Positions 36,432-45,258 of a DNA stretch of 64,000 nt are shown piece after piece. Position numbers and translations under genes: made by a program. Origin of the DNA: Gordonia araii NBRC 100433 (GTDB lineage: Bacteria; Actinomycetota; Actinomycetes; Mycobacteriales; Mycobacteriaceae); NCBI RefSeq assembly GCF_000241265.1, contig NZ_BAEE01000063.1:124001-188000 (forward strand), given 5' to 3'. Within the stretch, counting starts at the first letter, position 1. The number at the start of each line of letters is the position of its first letter. The notes under the pieces are model-generated. The model was not told the origin of the DNA and did no database searches. It saw only the letters and a program-made list of their open reading frames with translations.

Positions 36432-37568
36432 CTAGCCCGTCGACAGCGCCCAGCCGTCGCCGACGGCGGTCACGAAGCCGTCGATCTCCAGCGTTGCCAG
36501 TGCCGACAGCACCGCGCCGGCGACGATGCCCGAACTGACGGCGATCTCGTCGACGGTGACGGCGCCTCGCCTCGGGATCGCCTCATAGACCCGCTGACGG
36601 TCGCCGGCGAGCGTGTCGGTGCTCCGCGCCGGTCCCCTGTCGGGACCTCCCTCGCCATCGGGGGCCGCGAAGGAGATCAGCGACTTCGCATCGGTGACGA
36701 GCGCCGCCTGCTCGTCGGCGATCATCCGGTTGCAGCCGACCGACATCGCCGACGTGACCGGACCCGGGACGGCGGCGAGCGGCCGTCCTAGTTTGCGGGC
36801 CCAGGCCGCCGTGTTGGCGGCGCCACTGCGCCGCCCGGCCTCCACGACCACAACCGCGGTCGACAGCGCCGCCACGAGCCGGTTGCGCGTCAGGAACCGA
36901 TGTCGAGCCGCCGTCGTACCCGGCGGATATTCGCTGACGATCAGCCCGTCGCGCGCGATCGCGGAGAACAGCGCCGCATGGGACGCCGGGTAGTCGACGT
37001 CGATGCCGCATGCCATTACCGCGACGGTGCTTCCGCCACAGCCGAGTGCCGCACGGTGCGCGGTTCCGTCGATTCCGAACGCGCCACCGGAAATCACCGT
37101 CCACCCCTCGGCCGCGAGGCCGCCGACCAGTTGGCCGGTGACGTACTCCCCGTACGACGTCGAACCGCGCGCACCGATCACGCCCATGCCGGCGGTGACC
37201 TCGGCTGCGAGGTCTTTCGAGCCGCGCACCCACAGCGCCAGCGGCGGACCCCCTCGCTCGACCGTGTCCGCGGCGCGCAGGGACCACAGCTGCCATCCCG
37301 GCCACTCCTCGTCGTCGGGAGTGACGAGCCGAGCGCCGACCTGCGCCGCTCGTTCGAGGTCTTCGGCTGCCGAGTCGAGGTGGGCGCGCGCCGCCGTCGC
37401 ACCGAGCACCTCGGCGTGACCGTCCGGCACCCTCCGCGACCGGATGGCGGCGGCCGCTTCACGGGGACCCACCGCTTCGACGAGCTCTCGCAGCGCCGTA
37501 TGCGGCGGTTCGGCCACTCGCCCGAGGTAGGCCCACGCCCGCAACGTCGTTTCGTCCGGCCGCGTCAC
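36432..37568 (-). CDS. dprA: DNA-processing protein DprA
   Basis: Rossmann-like ssDNA-binding protein that loads RecA on incoming DNA in transformable bacteria; widely present in others. The 378-aa product has the signature GVIGARGSTSYGEYVTGQLV and GGAFGIDGTAHRAAL, then FLTRNRLVAAL, with a C-terminal winged-helix-like region (YEAIPRRGAVTVDEIAVSSGI). It starts at a GTG (37568) that overlaps the comM stop (GTGA), so translation is coupled. Same order (comM-dprA) as in M. tuberculosis. Confidence 0.95.
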   Translation of the reverse strand: MTRPDETTLRAWAYLGRVAEPPHTALRELVEAVGPREAAAAIRSRRVPDGHAEVLGATAARAHLDSAAEDLERAAQVGARLVTPDDEEWPGWQLWSLRAADTVERGGPPLALWVRGSKDLAAEVTAGMGVIGARGSTSYGEYVTGQLVGGLAAEGWTVISGGAFGIDGTAHRAALGCGGSTVAVMACGIDVDYPASHAALFSAIARDGLIVSEYPPGTTAARHRFLTRNRLVAALSTAVVVVEAGRRSGAANTAAWARKLGRPLAAVPGPVTSAMSVGCNRMIADEQAALVTDAKSLISFAAPDGEGGPDRGPARSTDTLAGDRQRVYEAIPRRGAVTVDEIAVSSGIVAGAVLSALATLEIDGFVTAVGDGWALSTG

Positions 37569-39076
37569 GCGAAGCCTCCCCGGTCGCGGTAGAGCAACGC
37601 CTGCGCGACGTCGTCCTGTGTCGGCACGTCGCCGCCGCGCAGATCGTTCAGCGTCCAGGCGAGTCGCAGCGCCCGATCAGCGCCACGAGCGGTCACCCGG
37701 CCGTCGCGCAGGAACAGTTCAACTGGTCGCATCGCTTCGGGCTCCAGCCGGAACTCGCCGCGCAACGCCGAACCGGGCACTTCGCCGTTGGTACGCCAAC
37801 CGTGTTCGGACCAGCGATCTACCGCAGCCTCACGCGCGGCGACGACCCGGGCGCGCACCGCGGCACTCGACTCCCCCGATTCGGTGAGCAGCGCGGTATT
37901 GCCGGGCGGGTTCATCCGGACGCGGATGTCGATGCGGTCCATCAGCGGTCCGGAAAGCTTGCCCAGATAGCGGCGGCGCGCGACGACCGAGCAGACGCAG
38001 TCGACGTCGTGTGCGGGAGCGCACGGGCAGGGGTTGGCCGCCAGCACCAGCTGGATGCGGGCCGGGTAGGTCGCGACCCCGTCGCGCCGCGATATCCGCA
38101 CCTCGCCCTCCTCCAACGGTTGTCGCAAGGCGTCGAGCGCCTTCGCACCCATCTCCGCGCATTCGTCGAGGAACAGCACTCCACGATGGGCCAGCGACAC
38201 CGCGCCCGGCCCCGCGATGCCCGTACCTCCGCCGAGCAGCGCGGTTATCGACACCGAGTGGTGCGGCGCGATGAACGGCGGCTCGACGATGAGTGGCCGC
38301 GATCTCGGCAGTGTCCCGGCGATCGAGTGGACCGCGGTCACCTCCAGCGCCTCGTTCTCGTCGAGTGACGGCAGAATCCCCGGGAGGCGGCGCGCCAGCA
38401 TCGTCTTGCCAATCCCGGGTGGACCGGTCATCAGGAGGTGGTGCATCCCCGCCGCGGCGATCTCCAGCGCACTGCGCGCCTGCGCCTGGCCGACGACGTC
38501 GGCCATGTCGGGGGTGAGACTGGGTATGTCGTCGATCTGCTGAACCGGGGTATCGAGCACGATCGCCCCGTCCAGCCAGCGACAGACCTCGTCGAACGTG
38601 GAAGCGCCAACGACCTCGGTATCACCCACCAGTCCGGCTTCCGCGATGTTGGCCAGTGGAACCACCGCTCGGGTGAACCCGGCGCGTCGCGCCTCGATCA
38701 GACTCGGGAGAACACCGCGTACCGGCCGGATCGCGCCGTCGAGACCGAGTTCACCGAGGAACACGGTCTCGCCCACCAAGGCGTCGGACACGTCGCCGGT
38801 GGCCGTTACGATGCTCACCGCCATCGCCAGGTCGTAGGCGGCACCCGACTTGGGCATGTTCGCCGGCGCCAGCGCGACGACCACCTTCAGGTCGGGAAAG
38901 GACTTGCCGGAGTTCACGATCGCGGGCCGCACACGGTCGCGCGCCTCGCGCAGCGCGGTATCGGCCAGTCCGGTGATCCAGAAGCCGGGCGTTCCGCGGC
39001 TCGTGTTGGCCTGGACCTCCACGACCCGCGCCGAGAACGCGTTGAGGCCGGCGGCGAACGCCCGTCCCAGCGCCAC
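37565..39076 (-). CDS. comM: YifB-family Mg-chelatase-like AAA+ ATPase (ComM)
   Basis: Hexameric helicase promoting branch migration during transformation/recombination in ComM. The 503-aa product starts at a GTG (39076) overlapping the yraN stop by one base (TAGTG). Features: LonC-like N-terminal domain (FWITGLADTALREARDRV, ALAPANMPKSG), Walker A GPPGIGKTML (about residue 215), Walker B VLFLDECAEM, and the zinc-like region CPCAPAHDVDCVCS. Length equals Rv2897c. In-frame extension to 39214 runs antisense-like and is rejected. Confidence 0.94.
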   Translation of the reverse strand: MALGRAFAAGLNAFSARVVEVQANTSRGTPGFWITGLADTALREARDRVRPAIVNSGKSFPDLKVVVALAPANMPKSGAAYDLAMAVSIVTATGDVSDALVGETVFLGELGLDGAIRPVRGVLPSLIEARRAGFTRAVVPLANIAEAGLVGDTEVVGASTFDEVCRWLDGAIVLDTPVQQIDDIPSLTPDMADVVGQAQARSALEIAAAGMHHLLMTGPPGIGKTMLARRLPGILPSLDENEALEVTAVHSIAGTLPRSRPLIVEPPFIAPHHSVSITALLGGGTGIAGPGAVSLAHRGVLFLDECAEMGAKALDALRQPLEEGEVRISRRDGVATYPARIQLVLAANPCPCAPAHDVDCVCSVVARRRYLGKLSGPLMDRIDIRVRMNPPGNTALLTESGESSAAVRARVVAAREAAVDRWSEHGWRTNGEVPGSALRGEFRLEPEAMRPVELFLRDGRVTARGADRALRLAWTLNDLRGGDVPTQDDVAQALLYRDRGGFA

Positions 39077-39486
39077 TACTCCACCAACCCGCGGTGATGG
39101 CGCAGGATCGGGGCACCGCGGCGGCCGTCGAGCCGGATGGAGATCACGTCGAAGCGCAGGGCGTCGAAGTAGTCGAGGCTGTCGTCTTCGCGTCGTTCCG
39201 CTATCCACATCCACGCCAGCTTCGCCATGCGCGCCAGCTTGTCGCCCGTGACCGCGGCGACAGGATCGTCGTACACGGCGCCGTCTCGACGGGTCTTCAC
39301 CTCGACGATGACCAGATTGTCCGCGAGGCCGCTCGGGTTGGGCTCCCGTGCGATGACGTCGAGCTCTCCGTACCTGGTGCGCCAGTTACGCGCGCAGACG
39401 CGCCATCCGAGTGTCGTCAGATAGTCGACGGCGATGTCCTCGCCGAGCGCCCCGATCTGCTGCCGTGTCTCCCCCATGCCGGACAT
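39076..39486 (-). CDS. UPF0102/YraN-family endonuclease-like protein
   Basis: A 136-aa protein with the restriction-endonuclease-like core: GALGEDIAVDYLTTLGWRVCARNWR and the PD-(D/E)xK-type residues in GELDVIA and VIVEVKTRRDGAVYDDP. Proposed role in DNA repair or recombination; activity not established. The start is the ATG at 39486 (MSGMGETR); an ATG three codons in is possible. It overlaps comM by one base. Counterpart of Rv2898c. Confidence 0.9.
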   Translation of the reverse strand: MSGMGETRQQIGALGEDIAVDYLTTLGWRVCARNWRTRYGELDVIAREPNPSGLADNLVIVEVKTRRDGAVYDDPVAAVTGDKLARMAKLAWMWIAERREDDSLDYFDALRFDVISIRLDGRRGAPILRHHRGLVE

Positions 39487-39564
39487 CGTGCTCGACCACG
39501 ACGACGGATCAGCGTCGGCGACCGTGCCCGGCACACCATCCTGGGGACGGCGAGAAGATGTGGA

Positions 39565-39870
39565 TTACTCCGGTAAGCGCAGCTCGGGCTGCTCAAGTTC
39601 CTCGATGTTGACGTCTTTGAACGTGATCACGCGGACCTGCTTGACGAAACGCGCCGGCCGGTAGAGATCCCACACCCACGCATCGGCGAGGCGCAGCTCG
39701 AAATAGACCTCGCCGTCGACGTTGCGGGGCGCGAGTTCGACCCCGTTCGCCAGGTAGAAGCGGCGATCGGTCTCGACCGCGTACGTGAACTGGCCGACGA
39801 TGTCCTTGTACTCGCGGTACAGGGACAGCTCCATCTCTGCTTCGTACTTCTCGAGATCCTCGGCACTCAT
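39565..39870 (-). CDS. DUF2469 protein (Rv2901c-like)
   Basis: A 101-aa acidic protein ([20 protein letters not shown]) highly conserved in actinobacteria and always next to rnhB; it binds RNA/ribosome-associated partners in some reports, but the role is unsettled. Conserved [18 protein letters not shown] and [19 protein letters not shown] (in parts). The ATG overlaps the rnhB stop (ATGA), so it is coupled to rnhB. A 78-bp gap follows to yraN. Confidence 0.93.
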   Translation of the reverse strand: MSAEDLEKYEAEMELSLYREYKDIVGQFTYAVETDRRFYLANGVELAPRNVDGEVYFELRLADAWVWDLYRPARFVKQVRVITFKDVNIEELEQPELRLPE

Positions 39871-40544
39871 GGGTTCAGAGTATCGCGCACGATGTGCGCG
39901 GCGACGTTGCGATAGGACATGCGATGTTGCGGCGACGGGCCGAGGTCGGCGATGCGGGCCATGTGATGGCTGGTCGAGTAGCCCTTGTGCACGGCGAAGT
40001 CATAGCCGGGCAGCTCGTCGTCGAGCCTCGCCATGATGTCGTCGCGAGTCACCTTCGCGAGAATGCTCGCCGCCGCGATGCATGCCGCGTTGGCGTCACC
40101 GGCGATGATGGGCAGCGACGGAACGGGGAGCCCGGGAACGGCGAATCCGTCGGAGAGGACGTACCCGGGGGCCGTCGCGAGTGCGGCAACGGCGCGGCGC
40201 ATCCCCTCGATGTTGGCGACGTGGATGCCGATCCGGTCGATCTCCTCGGCTTCGATGACGACCACCGAATGCGCGAGCGCGTGCTTGCGGATCGCGCCAT
40301 AGAGGCGACGACGGGTCGGCGGCGGTACCTTCTTGGAATCGTTCAGATCGGCCAGCGACCGCAGCTGGTTTGGCTTGAGGACGCACGCCGCGACCACCAG
40401 GGGGCCGGCGCATGCGCCGCGGCCCGCCTCGTCGACCCCGGCCACCGGGCCCAGCCCGCTGTTATGCAGGGCGAACTCGTAGGTGCGCAGCGCCGCGGCC
40501 CGCCGCACCGGTGGGCGCGGCGGCCAACGCAACGAGGCTGACAC
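39867..40544 (-). CDS. rnhB: Ribonuclease HII
   Basis: Cuts the RNA strand of RNA-DNA hybrids and single ribonucleotides in DNA. The 225-aa product has the catalytic motif [15 protein letters not shown] (Asp, Glu), [15 protein letters not shown], and the later acidic positions in [22 protein letters not shown]. The C-terminal [12 protein letters not shown] block is also conserved. It starts 10 nt after the lepB gene on the same strand... in gene order lepB-rnhB-DUF2469, as in M. tuberculosis. Confidence 0.96.
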   Translation of the reverse strand: MSASLRWPPRPPVRRAAALRTYEFALHNSGLGPVAGVDEAGRGACAGPLVVAACVLKPNQLRSLADLNDSKKVPPPTRRRLYGAIRKHALAHSVVVIEAEEIDRIGIHVANIEGMRRAVAALATAPGYVLSDGFAVPGLPVPSLPIIAGDANAACIAAASILAKVTRDDIMARLDDELPGYDFAVHKGYSTSHHMARIADLGPSPQHRMSYRNVAAHIVRDTLNP

Positions 40545-40554
40545 GTGCCCGCCC

Positions 40555-41301
40555 CTACTTCTGCGGGTTCTCCGATCCGACCCCGCCGATGCGCGAGACC
40601 GGCCACATGATGAACCGGACCTTGCCGCGGATGTCGGCGCGCGGAATCGTTCCCTGGAATTCGTCGGAGATGTGGGCGCGCGAGTCGGCCGAATTGGTGC
40701 GGTTGTCGCCCATCACCCAGACGTTGCCCGCCGGAACCGTGACCGGCCCGAAGTCTTCGCCGAAACACGAACCCGAATCGGGCACCTGAATCGCCCGGTC
40801 GATATACGGCTCGGTCAACGGTTTGCCGTTGACCTTGACGCCGACATTCTCGTCGTTGCGGCACTCGACGGTCTGGCCGCCCGTCGCGATGACGCGCTTG
40901 ACCAAGCTGTACTCGTTCGGCGGCGCATAGCCGAACCACGACAGCACGTTGAGGAACTTGCCCCCGATGGTGCTGGAGTCGCGCGGCGGCGCGCCACCGT
41001 CCCACGACTCGCTCGGCGCCTTGAAGACGATGACGTCGCCCGGGCTGGGGTCGCCGAACCGGTAGGCGAGCTTGTCGATGACGATGCGATCGTTGGAGCA
41101 GCCCGCGCATCCCGTCAGCGTCGACTCCATCGATTCCGACGGCACAACGTACTGACGGAAGAGGAAGGTCTGTCCGACCCAGCTGATCACCAGGACGATG
41201 CTGACAATGATCGCCAGCTCGCGGAAAAAGGACTTCTTGTCCTCGGGTTCGTCGTCCTTGGAGTGCCAGGGACGGTCTTCGGGATCGTTATCGTCGGACA
41301 C
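40555..41301 (-). CDS. lepB: Signal peptidase I
   Basis: Type-I signal peptidase. The 248-aa product starts at a GTG (41301), preceded by TAGGCT eight bases upstream (probable leaderless or with GGAG). One N-terminal membrane helix ([21 protein letters not shown]) follows an acidic cytoplasmic tail ([20 protein letters not shown]). Box [10 protein letters not shown] has the catalytic Ser, and VKRVIATGG the catalytic Lys; [13 protein letters not shown] is box E. All catalytic residues are intact. Confidence 0.95.
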   Translation of the reverse strand: MSDDNDPEDRPWHSKDDEPEDKKSFFRELAIIVSIVLVISWVGQTFLFRQYVVPSESMESTLTGCAGCSNDRIVIDKLAYRFGDPSPGDVIVFKAPSESWDGGAPPRDSSTIGGKFLNVLSWFGYAPPNEYSLVKRVIATGGQTVECRNDENVGVKVNGKPLTEPYIDRAIQVPDSGSCFGEDFGPVTVPAGNVWVMGDNRTNSADSRAHISDEFQGTIPRADIRGKVRFIMWPVSRIGGVGSENPQK

Positions 41302-41320
41302 GACTCCAAAGCCTAGCGGG

Positions 41321-41662
41321 TCAGCGCTTCTCTTTGATCTTGGCAGCCTTGCCGCGGAGGTCGCGCAGGTAGTAGAGCTTGGCGCGACGGACATCACCGC
41401 GGGTCACGACGTCGATCTTGGCGATGTTGGGGCTGTGCACGGGGAACGTGCGCTCCACGCCGACGCCGAAGGACACCTTGCGAACGGTGAAGGTCTCACG
41501 CACACCGCCACCCTGACGGCGGATCACGACGCCCTTGAAGACCTGGACGCGCTCTTTGGCGCCCTCGATGACCTTGACGTGCACGTCAAGGGTGTCGCCG
41601 GGGCCGAAGTCGGGCAGGTCGTCGCGGAGGGACTGCTTGTCGAGGAAGTCCAGGGTGTTCAT
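41321..41662 (-). CDS. rplS: 50S ribosomal protein L19
   Basis: Large-subunit protein at the 30S-50S interface. The 113-aa product has the typical length and the motifs [29 protein letters not shown] (in parts) and [19 protein letters not shown]. It lies 19 nt upstream of lepB and downstream of a 153-nt gap after trmD, with its own leader. The order rimM-trmD-rplS-lepB is standard. Confidence 0.98.
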   Translation of the reverse strand: MNTLDFLDKQSLRDDLPDFGPGDTLDVHVKVIEGAKERVQVFKGVVIRRQGGGVRETFTVRKVSFGVGVERTFPVHSPNIAKIDVVTRGDVRRAKLYYLRDLRGKAAKIKEKR

Positions 41663-41761
41663 GGTCGTTTTCCAATCTGGCGTGTGCGTGAGTAGAGGAA
41701 CCTGGCGTCTGGCCCGCTATCGGGCTGGATCAACCGGTTCGTACTCCGAGCGTTTTGGTGT

Positions 41762-41799
41762 CCACGCGGGGCCGGCTCATGCCGTGACCTGCCGCGTGG
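41762..41799 (-). terminator. Hairpin in the trmD-rplS gap
   Basis: Arms 41762-41769 (CCACGCGG) and 41792-41799 (CCGCGTGG) pair perfectly, with a further GCCGG/CCGTG partial stem inside. It lies 17 nt after the trmD stop and 100 nt before rplS. It could end the trmD message or form part of an L19 leader. Confidence 0.4.
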
Positions 41800-41815
41800 C
41801 AACCGCTCTATTGTG

Positions 41816-42523
41816 TCAGGAGTGATCGGGTGGCAGCAAATCGGGCCGCCGTTGCGCGGTGCGGCGCAGCGCCTGCTCGTGCCGCCAGGCGGCCACTTTC
41901 GCATGATCGCCGGAAAGCAGCACCTCGGGAACGTCGAGTCCGCGCCAGCTGACCGGGCGTGTATAGCTGGGTCCTTCGAGCAATCCGTCGGAGAAGGAAT
42001 CTTCCTGGTGCGAGACCGGGTTGCCCAGCACCCCGTCGATGAGGCGGGTCGTCGCCTCGACCATGGCCATCGTCGCGACCTCCCCGCCGATGAGGACGAA
42101 GTCGCCGATTGAGACTTCTTCGACCCGCATCCGTTTCGACGCGTCGTCGACGACGCGCTGATCGATTCCCTCATAACGTCCGCAGGCGAAGACGAGGTGC
42201 TCCTCGCGGCTCCAGCGCTGCGCCGTGGCTTGGGTGAACGGGACACCGGCCGGGGTGGGCACGACGAGGATCAGGCCACCGTCGTGGGCGACGTCGGTGC
42301 CGCACACCTCGTCGAGCGCCTCGCCCCACACCTGCGGCTTCATCACCATGCCGGGACCGCCGCCGTACGGCGCGTCGTCGACGCTGCGGTGGACGTCGTG
42401 GGTCCAGTCCCTCAGGTCGTGGACGTCGAGGGAGACGATTCCCTTCTCGATCGCCTTGCCGAGCAGCGCGCCGCGCAACGGCGCGACATAGTCCGGGAAG
42501 ATCGTGATGATGCTGAGCCGCAT
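41816..42523 (-). CDS. trmD: tRNA (guanine-N1-)-methyltransferase
   Basis: Methylates G37 of tRNAs using SAM; SPOUT knot fold. The 235-aa product has [32 protein letters not shown] (substrate-binding), and the trefoil knot [14 protein letters not shown] and [15 protein letters not shown]. Length is typical. Its ATG overlaps the rimM stop by one base (TGATG), showing translational coupling in the rpsP-khpA-rimM-trmD series. Confidence 0.98.
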   Translation of the reverse strand: MRLSIITIFPDYVAPLRGALLGKAIEKGIVSLDVHDLRDWTHDVHRSVDDAPYGGGPGMVMKPQVWGEALDEVCGTDVAHDGGLILVVPTPAGVPFTQATAQRWSREEHLVFACGRYEGIDQRVVDDASKRMRVEEVSIGDFVLIGGEVATMAMVEATTRLIDGVLGNPVSHQEDSFSDGLLEGPSYTRPVSWRGLDVPEVLLSGDHAKVAAWRHEQALRRTAQRRPDLLPPDHS

Positions 42524-43059
42524 CAGTCCGCCTCCAGCAAGCCGTCCGGCGGGTCGATGACGATGCCCTCAGCTCGCGACACCGTCGGCACGATGGCGGT
42601 GACGAACGGGATGAGGATCTCGCGGCCGTCGTCTGCGGCGGTCACCGCGAGCAGGTCCGAACTCGGCAGGTGGATCACGTCGGCCACCTGCCCGACGTCG
42701 GCACCGGTCACGGTGCGAACCGGTAGCCCGATCAATTCGTGGTCGTAGAACTCGTCCGGATCGTCCCCGGAGTCGACCTCGGCCGCGTCGATGACGAACA
42801 ACACGCCGCGCAGTTCGTCCGCCGCAGTGCGGTCGGCGACTCCGTCGAGGGACACCAACAGCCGCCCGGAATGGTTCCGGGCGGCTGTGATGGTGAACTC
42901 TTGTTCCTTCGACCGATGGGCCCCCTTCGCCCGCGGCAGCAGGCCGCGCACGACGGCTCCGGCAGCGAACCGCTCGTCCGGAGCATCCGTGCGGATGTCG
43001 ACGACGAGTTCCCCGCGGACGCCGTGGGGTTTGATCACGCGGCCGATCACCAGGTCCAC
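42523..43059 (-). CDS. rimM: 16S rRNA processing protein RimM
   Basis: 30S-subunit maturation factor that binds S19 and helps 16S rRNA processing. The 178-aa product has [16 protein letters not shown] at the N-terminus, [19 protein letters not shown] in the middle, and [26 protein letters not shown] (in parts) at the C-terminal PRC-barrel. It starts at a GTG (43059) and lies 19 nt after khpA. Confidence 0.96.
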   Translation of the reverse strand: MDLVIGRVIKPHGVRGELVVDIRTDAPDERFAAGAVVRGLLPRAKGAHRSKEQEFTITAARNHSGRLLVSLDGVADRTAADELRGVLFVIDAAEVDSGDDPDEFYDHELIGLPVRTVTGADVGQVADVIHLPSSDLLAVTAADDGREILIPFVTAIVPTVSRAEGIVIDPPDGLLEAD

Positions 43060-43078
43060 GGTGGGTGGCCCCTGCCTA

Positions 43079-43324
43079 TCAGCGGTCGGTGTCGACGATG
43101 TCGACGCGCAATCCGCGGCCGCCGATTCCGGAGACCAGGGTGCGCAGCGCGGTCGCGGTGCGGCCGTTGCGGCCGATGACCTTGCCCAGATCGTCGGGGT
43201 GAACGTGCACCTCGATCAACCGTCCGCCGCGACCGCCGGAAAGCAGTTCGACGCGGACGTCGTCGGGGTTGGCGACGATGCCGCGAACGAGGTGTTCGAC
43301 GGCATCTGCGACGACGGCGCTCAC
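43079..43324 (-). CDS. khpA: KH-domain RNA-binding protein KhpA
   Basis: An 81-aa single KH-domain protein with the GxxG loop as [16 protein letters not shown]. KhpA proteins bind RNA, often with KhpB/Jag, and influence cell division and envelope growth in Gram-positives. The GTG at 43324 overlaps the rpsP stop (GTGA). It is the counterpart of Rv2908c, always between rpsP and rimM. Confidence 0.93.
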   Translation of the reverse strand: MSAVVADAVEHLVRGIVANPDDVRVELLSGGRGGRLIEVHVHPDDLGKVIGRNGRTATALRTLVSGIGGRGLRVDIVDTDR

Positions 43325-43875
43325 GCCTTCTCTTCGGTCTCGGCGAGCACCTCCGGCACCGTCTCACCGTCGGCGGCCAGATCCTCCTTGACGGCCTCGG
43401 TCTCCGGCTCGGCGGTCTCCGGGGCCGCCGACGCGGTGGCCTCGTCCTGAGCTTCCTGCTCGGCCTCAGCCTTCTCGGCCTTCTTCTTGGTGGCCTTCTT
43501 CTTCGGCGTCGTGGCCTCGGCGGCGGGCTCGTTGTCGGCCGCGGCAAGCGCCGCGTTGAACAGGTCCTGCTTGCTCGGCTTCGGCTCGGCGACCTTCAGG
43601 GTGCCCTCGGCGCCCGGCAGCCCCTTGAACTTCTGCCAGTCGCCGGTGATCTTGAGGATCGCCGCGACAGGCTCGGTCGGCTGCGCGCCGACGCTCAGCC
43701 AGTACTGGGCGCGCTCGGAATCCACCTCGATGAACGAGGGGTCTTCCTTGGGGTGGTACTTGCCGATGGTCTCGATGACGCGGCCGTTGCGACGGGTGCG
43801 CGAGTCGGCGACGACGATGCGGTACTGCGGGTGGCGGATCTTGCCGAGACGGGCAAGCTTGATCTTGACAGCCAT
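43321..43875 (-). CDS. rpsP: 30S ribosomal protein S16 with long C-terminal tail
   Basis: S16 core (about residues 1-85): [20 protein letters not shown] and [15 protein letters not shown], which is the usual family. From about residue 100 a low-complexity tail runs to residue 184: a Lys/Ala/Glu-rich stretch ([20 protein letters not shown]) followed by an acidic Glu/Ala part. Such tails occur in actinobacterial S16, but this one more than doubles the protein. It begins the rpsP-khpA-rimM-trmD run; GAAGGA precedes the ATG. Confidence 0.95.
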   Translation of the reverse strand: MAVKIKLARLGKIRHPQYRIVVADSRTRRNGRVIETIGKYHPKEDPSFIEVDSERAQYWLSVGAQPTEPVAAILKITGDWQKFKGLPGAEGTLKVAEPKPSKQDLFNAALAAADNEPAAEATTPKKKATKKKAEKAEAEQEAQDEATASAAPETAEPETEAVKEDLAADGETVPEVLAETEEKA

Positions 43876-44033
43876 GTTTCCTTCAAGTGGTCACTGCGCA
43901 ATTCAGCGACGCGCACCGATTGTGCGAGTCCGGTTTTGCGATTGATTTCGGTGTGACCGCCGGTCGGTGCGTAACCGGGTCCGGCGAACCGAGGATCCAT
44001 TGTGCCACTCGTGGCGTCCGTACCCAAACTACC
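43876..44033 (-). promoter_or_regulatory. rpsP upstream region/leader
   Basis: A 158-bp stretch between repeat array C and the rpsP ATG. It holds the rpsP ribosome binding site (GAAGGA) and is less GC-rich than its flanks, with CACAAT-like -10 sequences (near 43930 and 44000), but I cannot single out a convincing promoter. No coding sequence is seen. Confidence 0.4.
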
Positions 44034-44157
44034 GGGCACAGTCGGCGGAAATCTGGGCACGCTCGGCGAGAAACTGGGCACGGTCGGCGAAAATGTGGGC
44101 ACGCTCGGCGGAAATGTGGGCACGGTCGACGGAAATCTGGGCACGGTCGGCGGGAAG
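44034..44157 (-). repeat. Tandem repeat locus C: six 21-bp units downstream of the amidohydrolase
   Basis: Six contiguous units of 21 bp (starting 44034, 44055, 44076, 44097, 44118 and 44139; the last is 19 bp before the stop codon). On the plus strand the unit is GGGCACGGTCGGCGGAAATCT with changes at four to five places. In transcript sense the array begins at the stop codon of the amidohydrolase, and each unit has GTGCCCA followed by an AT-rich ATTTCCG. The core and placement match arrays A and B, but the unit is one base shorter and the second half differs. No spacers. Confidence 0.9.
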
Positions 44158-45249
44158 TCAGCCCGTGACGATGGGAATGCCCGAGCAGAGGATCTCGCGC
44201 GGGCGGCGCAGCGTCGTGAGGTCCTCGCGCGGGTCGGCGTCGAGGACAAGGACATCGGCACGATCACCGTCGTCGAAGACACCGGCTCCCAGCCATCGGC
44301 GCGCGCCCACGCTGGCCGCATCGAGCGCATCCCTCACAGGCATGCCCATCGCGACGAGGGCCTCGATCTCGTCGACGATCCGGCCGTGACCGACGAATCC
44401 GCCGGCATCGGTACCCGCGAAGATCCGGACACCGGCTTCCCGGGCGGCGGACATCACCCCGCCCGCCTGTGCGTGCAGCTTCCGCATGTTGGCCTGGTAG
44501 TCGGGAAACCGATCGGCCCCGTCGGCGATGGAGAGGAAGTTCTCGATCTGGATCATCGTCGGCACCAGCGCGATATCGCGCCGGACCATCTCGTCGAGCA
44601 GATCCGCCGTCAGACCGGTGCCGTGCTCGATGCAATCGAAGCCGGCGCCGATGAGGTCGGGCAGCGCGTCGTAGCCGAATACGTGCGCGGTGATCTTGGC
44701 GCCCGCATCGTGTGCCGCGACGACCGCGGCATCGAGCTGCGGCCTCGTCCACAGCGGCGCCAGGTCGCCCACGTCGCGGTCGATCCAGTCGCCGACGACC
44801 TGCACCCAGCCGTCGCCCGCGTGCGCCTGACGGGTCACTTCGGCGGCCAAGTCGTCGGGATTCTCCAGATCGACGCCGTAGTCGCGGAGATAGCGCTTCG
44901 GCCTGGCGATGTGTTTGCCCGCGCGGACGAACTGCGGGCAACGCGGATCGGCATCGAGCGGATGGGTGTCCACCGGCGAGCCGACCTCTCGGATGAGGGT
45001 CGTCCCCGCGGCGACGTCGGCGTACGCGAACGCGCGGGCCTGCTCGATGGTGACGCCCAGTCCGGGCGCGATGCCGACGTGATTGTGGGCGTCGACGAGG
45101 CCCGGCACCAGCCAACCGTCGTCGACAACGGTGACGGCCCCCGCCACCTTCTCGGTGACGAACCTGCCGTCGACGATCCAGCGATCGATCCGCTCGCCGG
45201 TCAGCGCGTCGCGCCCGCCGACGTGCAGTGCACCGGCCATCTCGCCCAC
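44158..45249 (-). CDS. Amidohydrolase-family protein (Rv2915c-like)
   Basis: A 363-aa metal-dependent hydrolase with the TIM-barrel amidohydrolase motifs: LVDAHNHVGI (HxH), ITAHVFGYDALPDLIGAG (His), EHGTGL (His), and GTDAGGFVGHGRIVDEI (Asp). The start is a GTG at 45249 with AGGGG nearby; an ATG three codons in is possible. It follows ffh by 9 nt. Members of this group cleave cyclic amides or peptide-like substrates; the substrate is unknown. Its stop is the edge of repeat array C. Confidence 0.88.
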   Translation of the reverse strand: MGEMAGALHVGGRDALTGERIDRWIVDGRFVTEKVAGAVTVVDDGWLVPGLVDAHNHVGIAPGLGVTIEQARAFAYADVAAGTTLIREVGSPVDTHPLDADPRCPQFVRAGKHIARPKRYLRDYGVDLENPDDLAAEVTRQAHAGDGWVQVVGDWIDRDVGDLAPLWTRPQLDAAVVAAHDAGAKITAHVFGYDALPDLIGAGFDCIEHGTGLTADLLDEMVRRDIALVPTMIQIENFLSIADGADRFPDYQANMRKLHAQAGGVMSAAREAGVRIFAGTDAGGFVGHGRIVDEIEALVAMGMPVRDALDAASVGARRWLGAGVFDDGDRADVLVLDADPREDLTTLRRPREILCSGIPIVTG

Positions 45250-45258
45250 GGCCGGCCC

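Noticed and set aside
39076-39214. Upstream extension of comM to an in-frame start at 39214
   Set aside because: It would overlap most of yraN; the GTG at 39076, overlapping the yraN stop, gives the exact family length.
41663-41815. Known L19 leader motif upstream of rplS
   Set aside because: A hairpin is present, but I could not match it to a described L19 leader; it is listed only as a hairpin.
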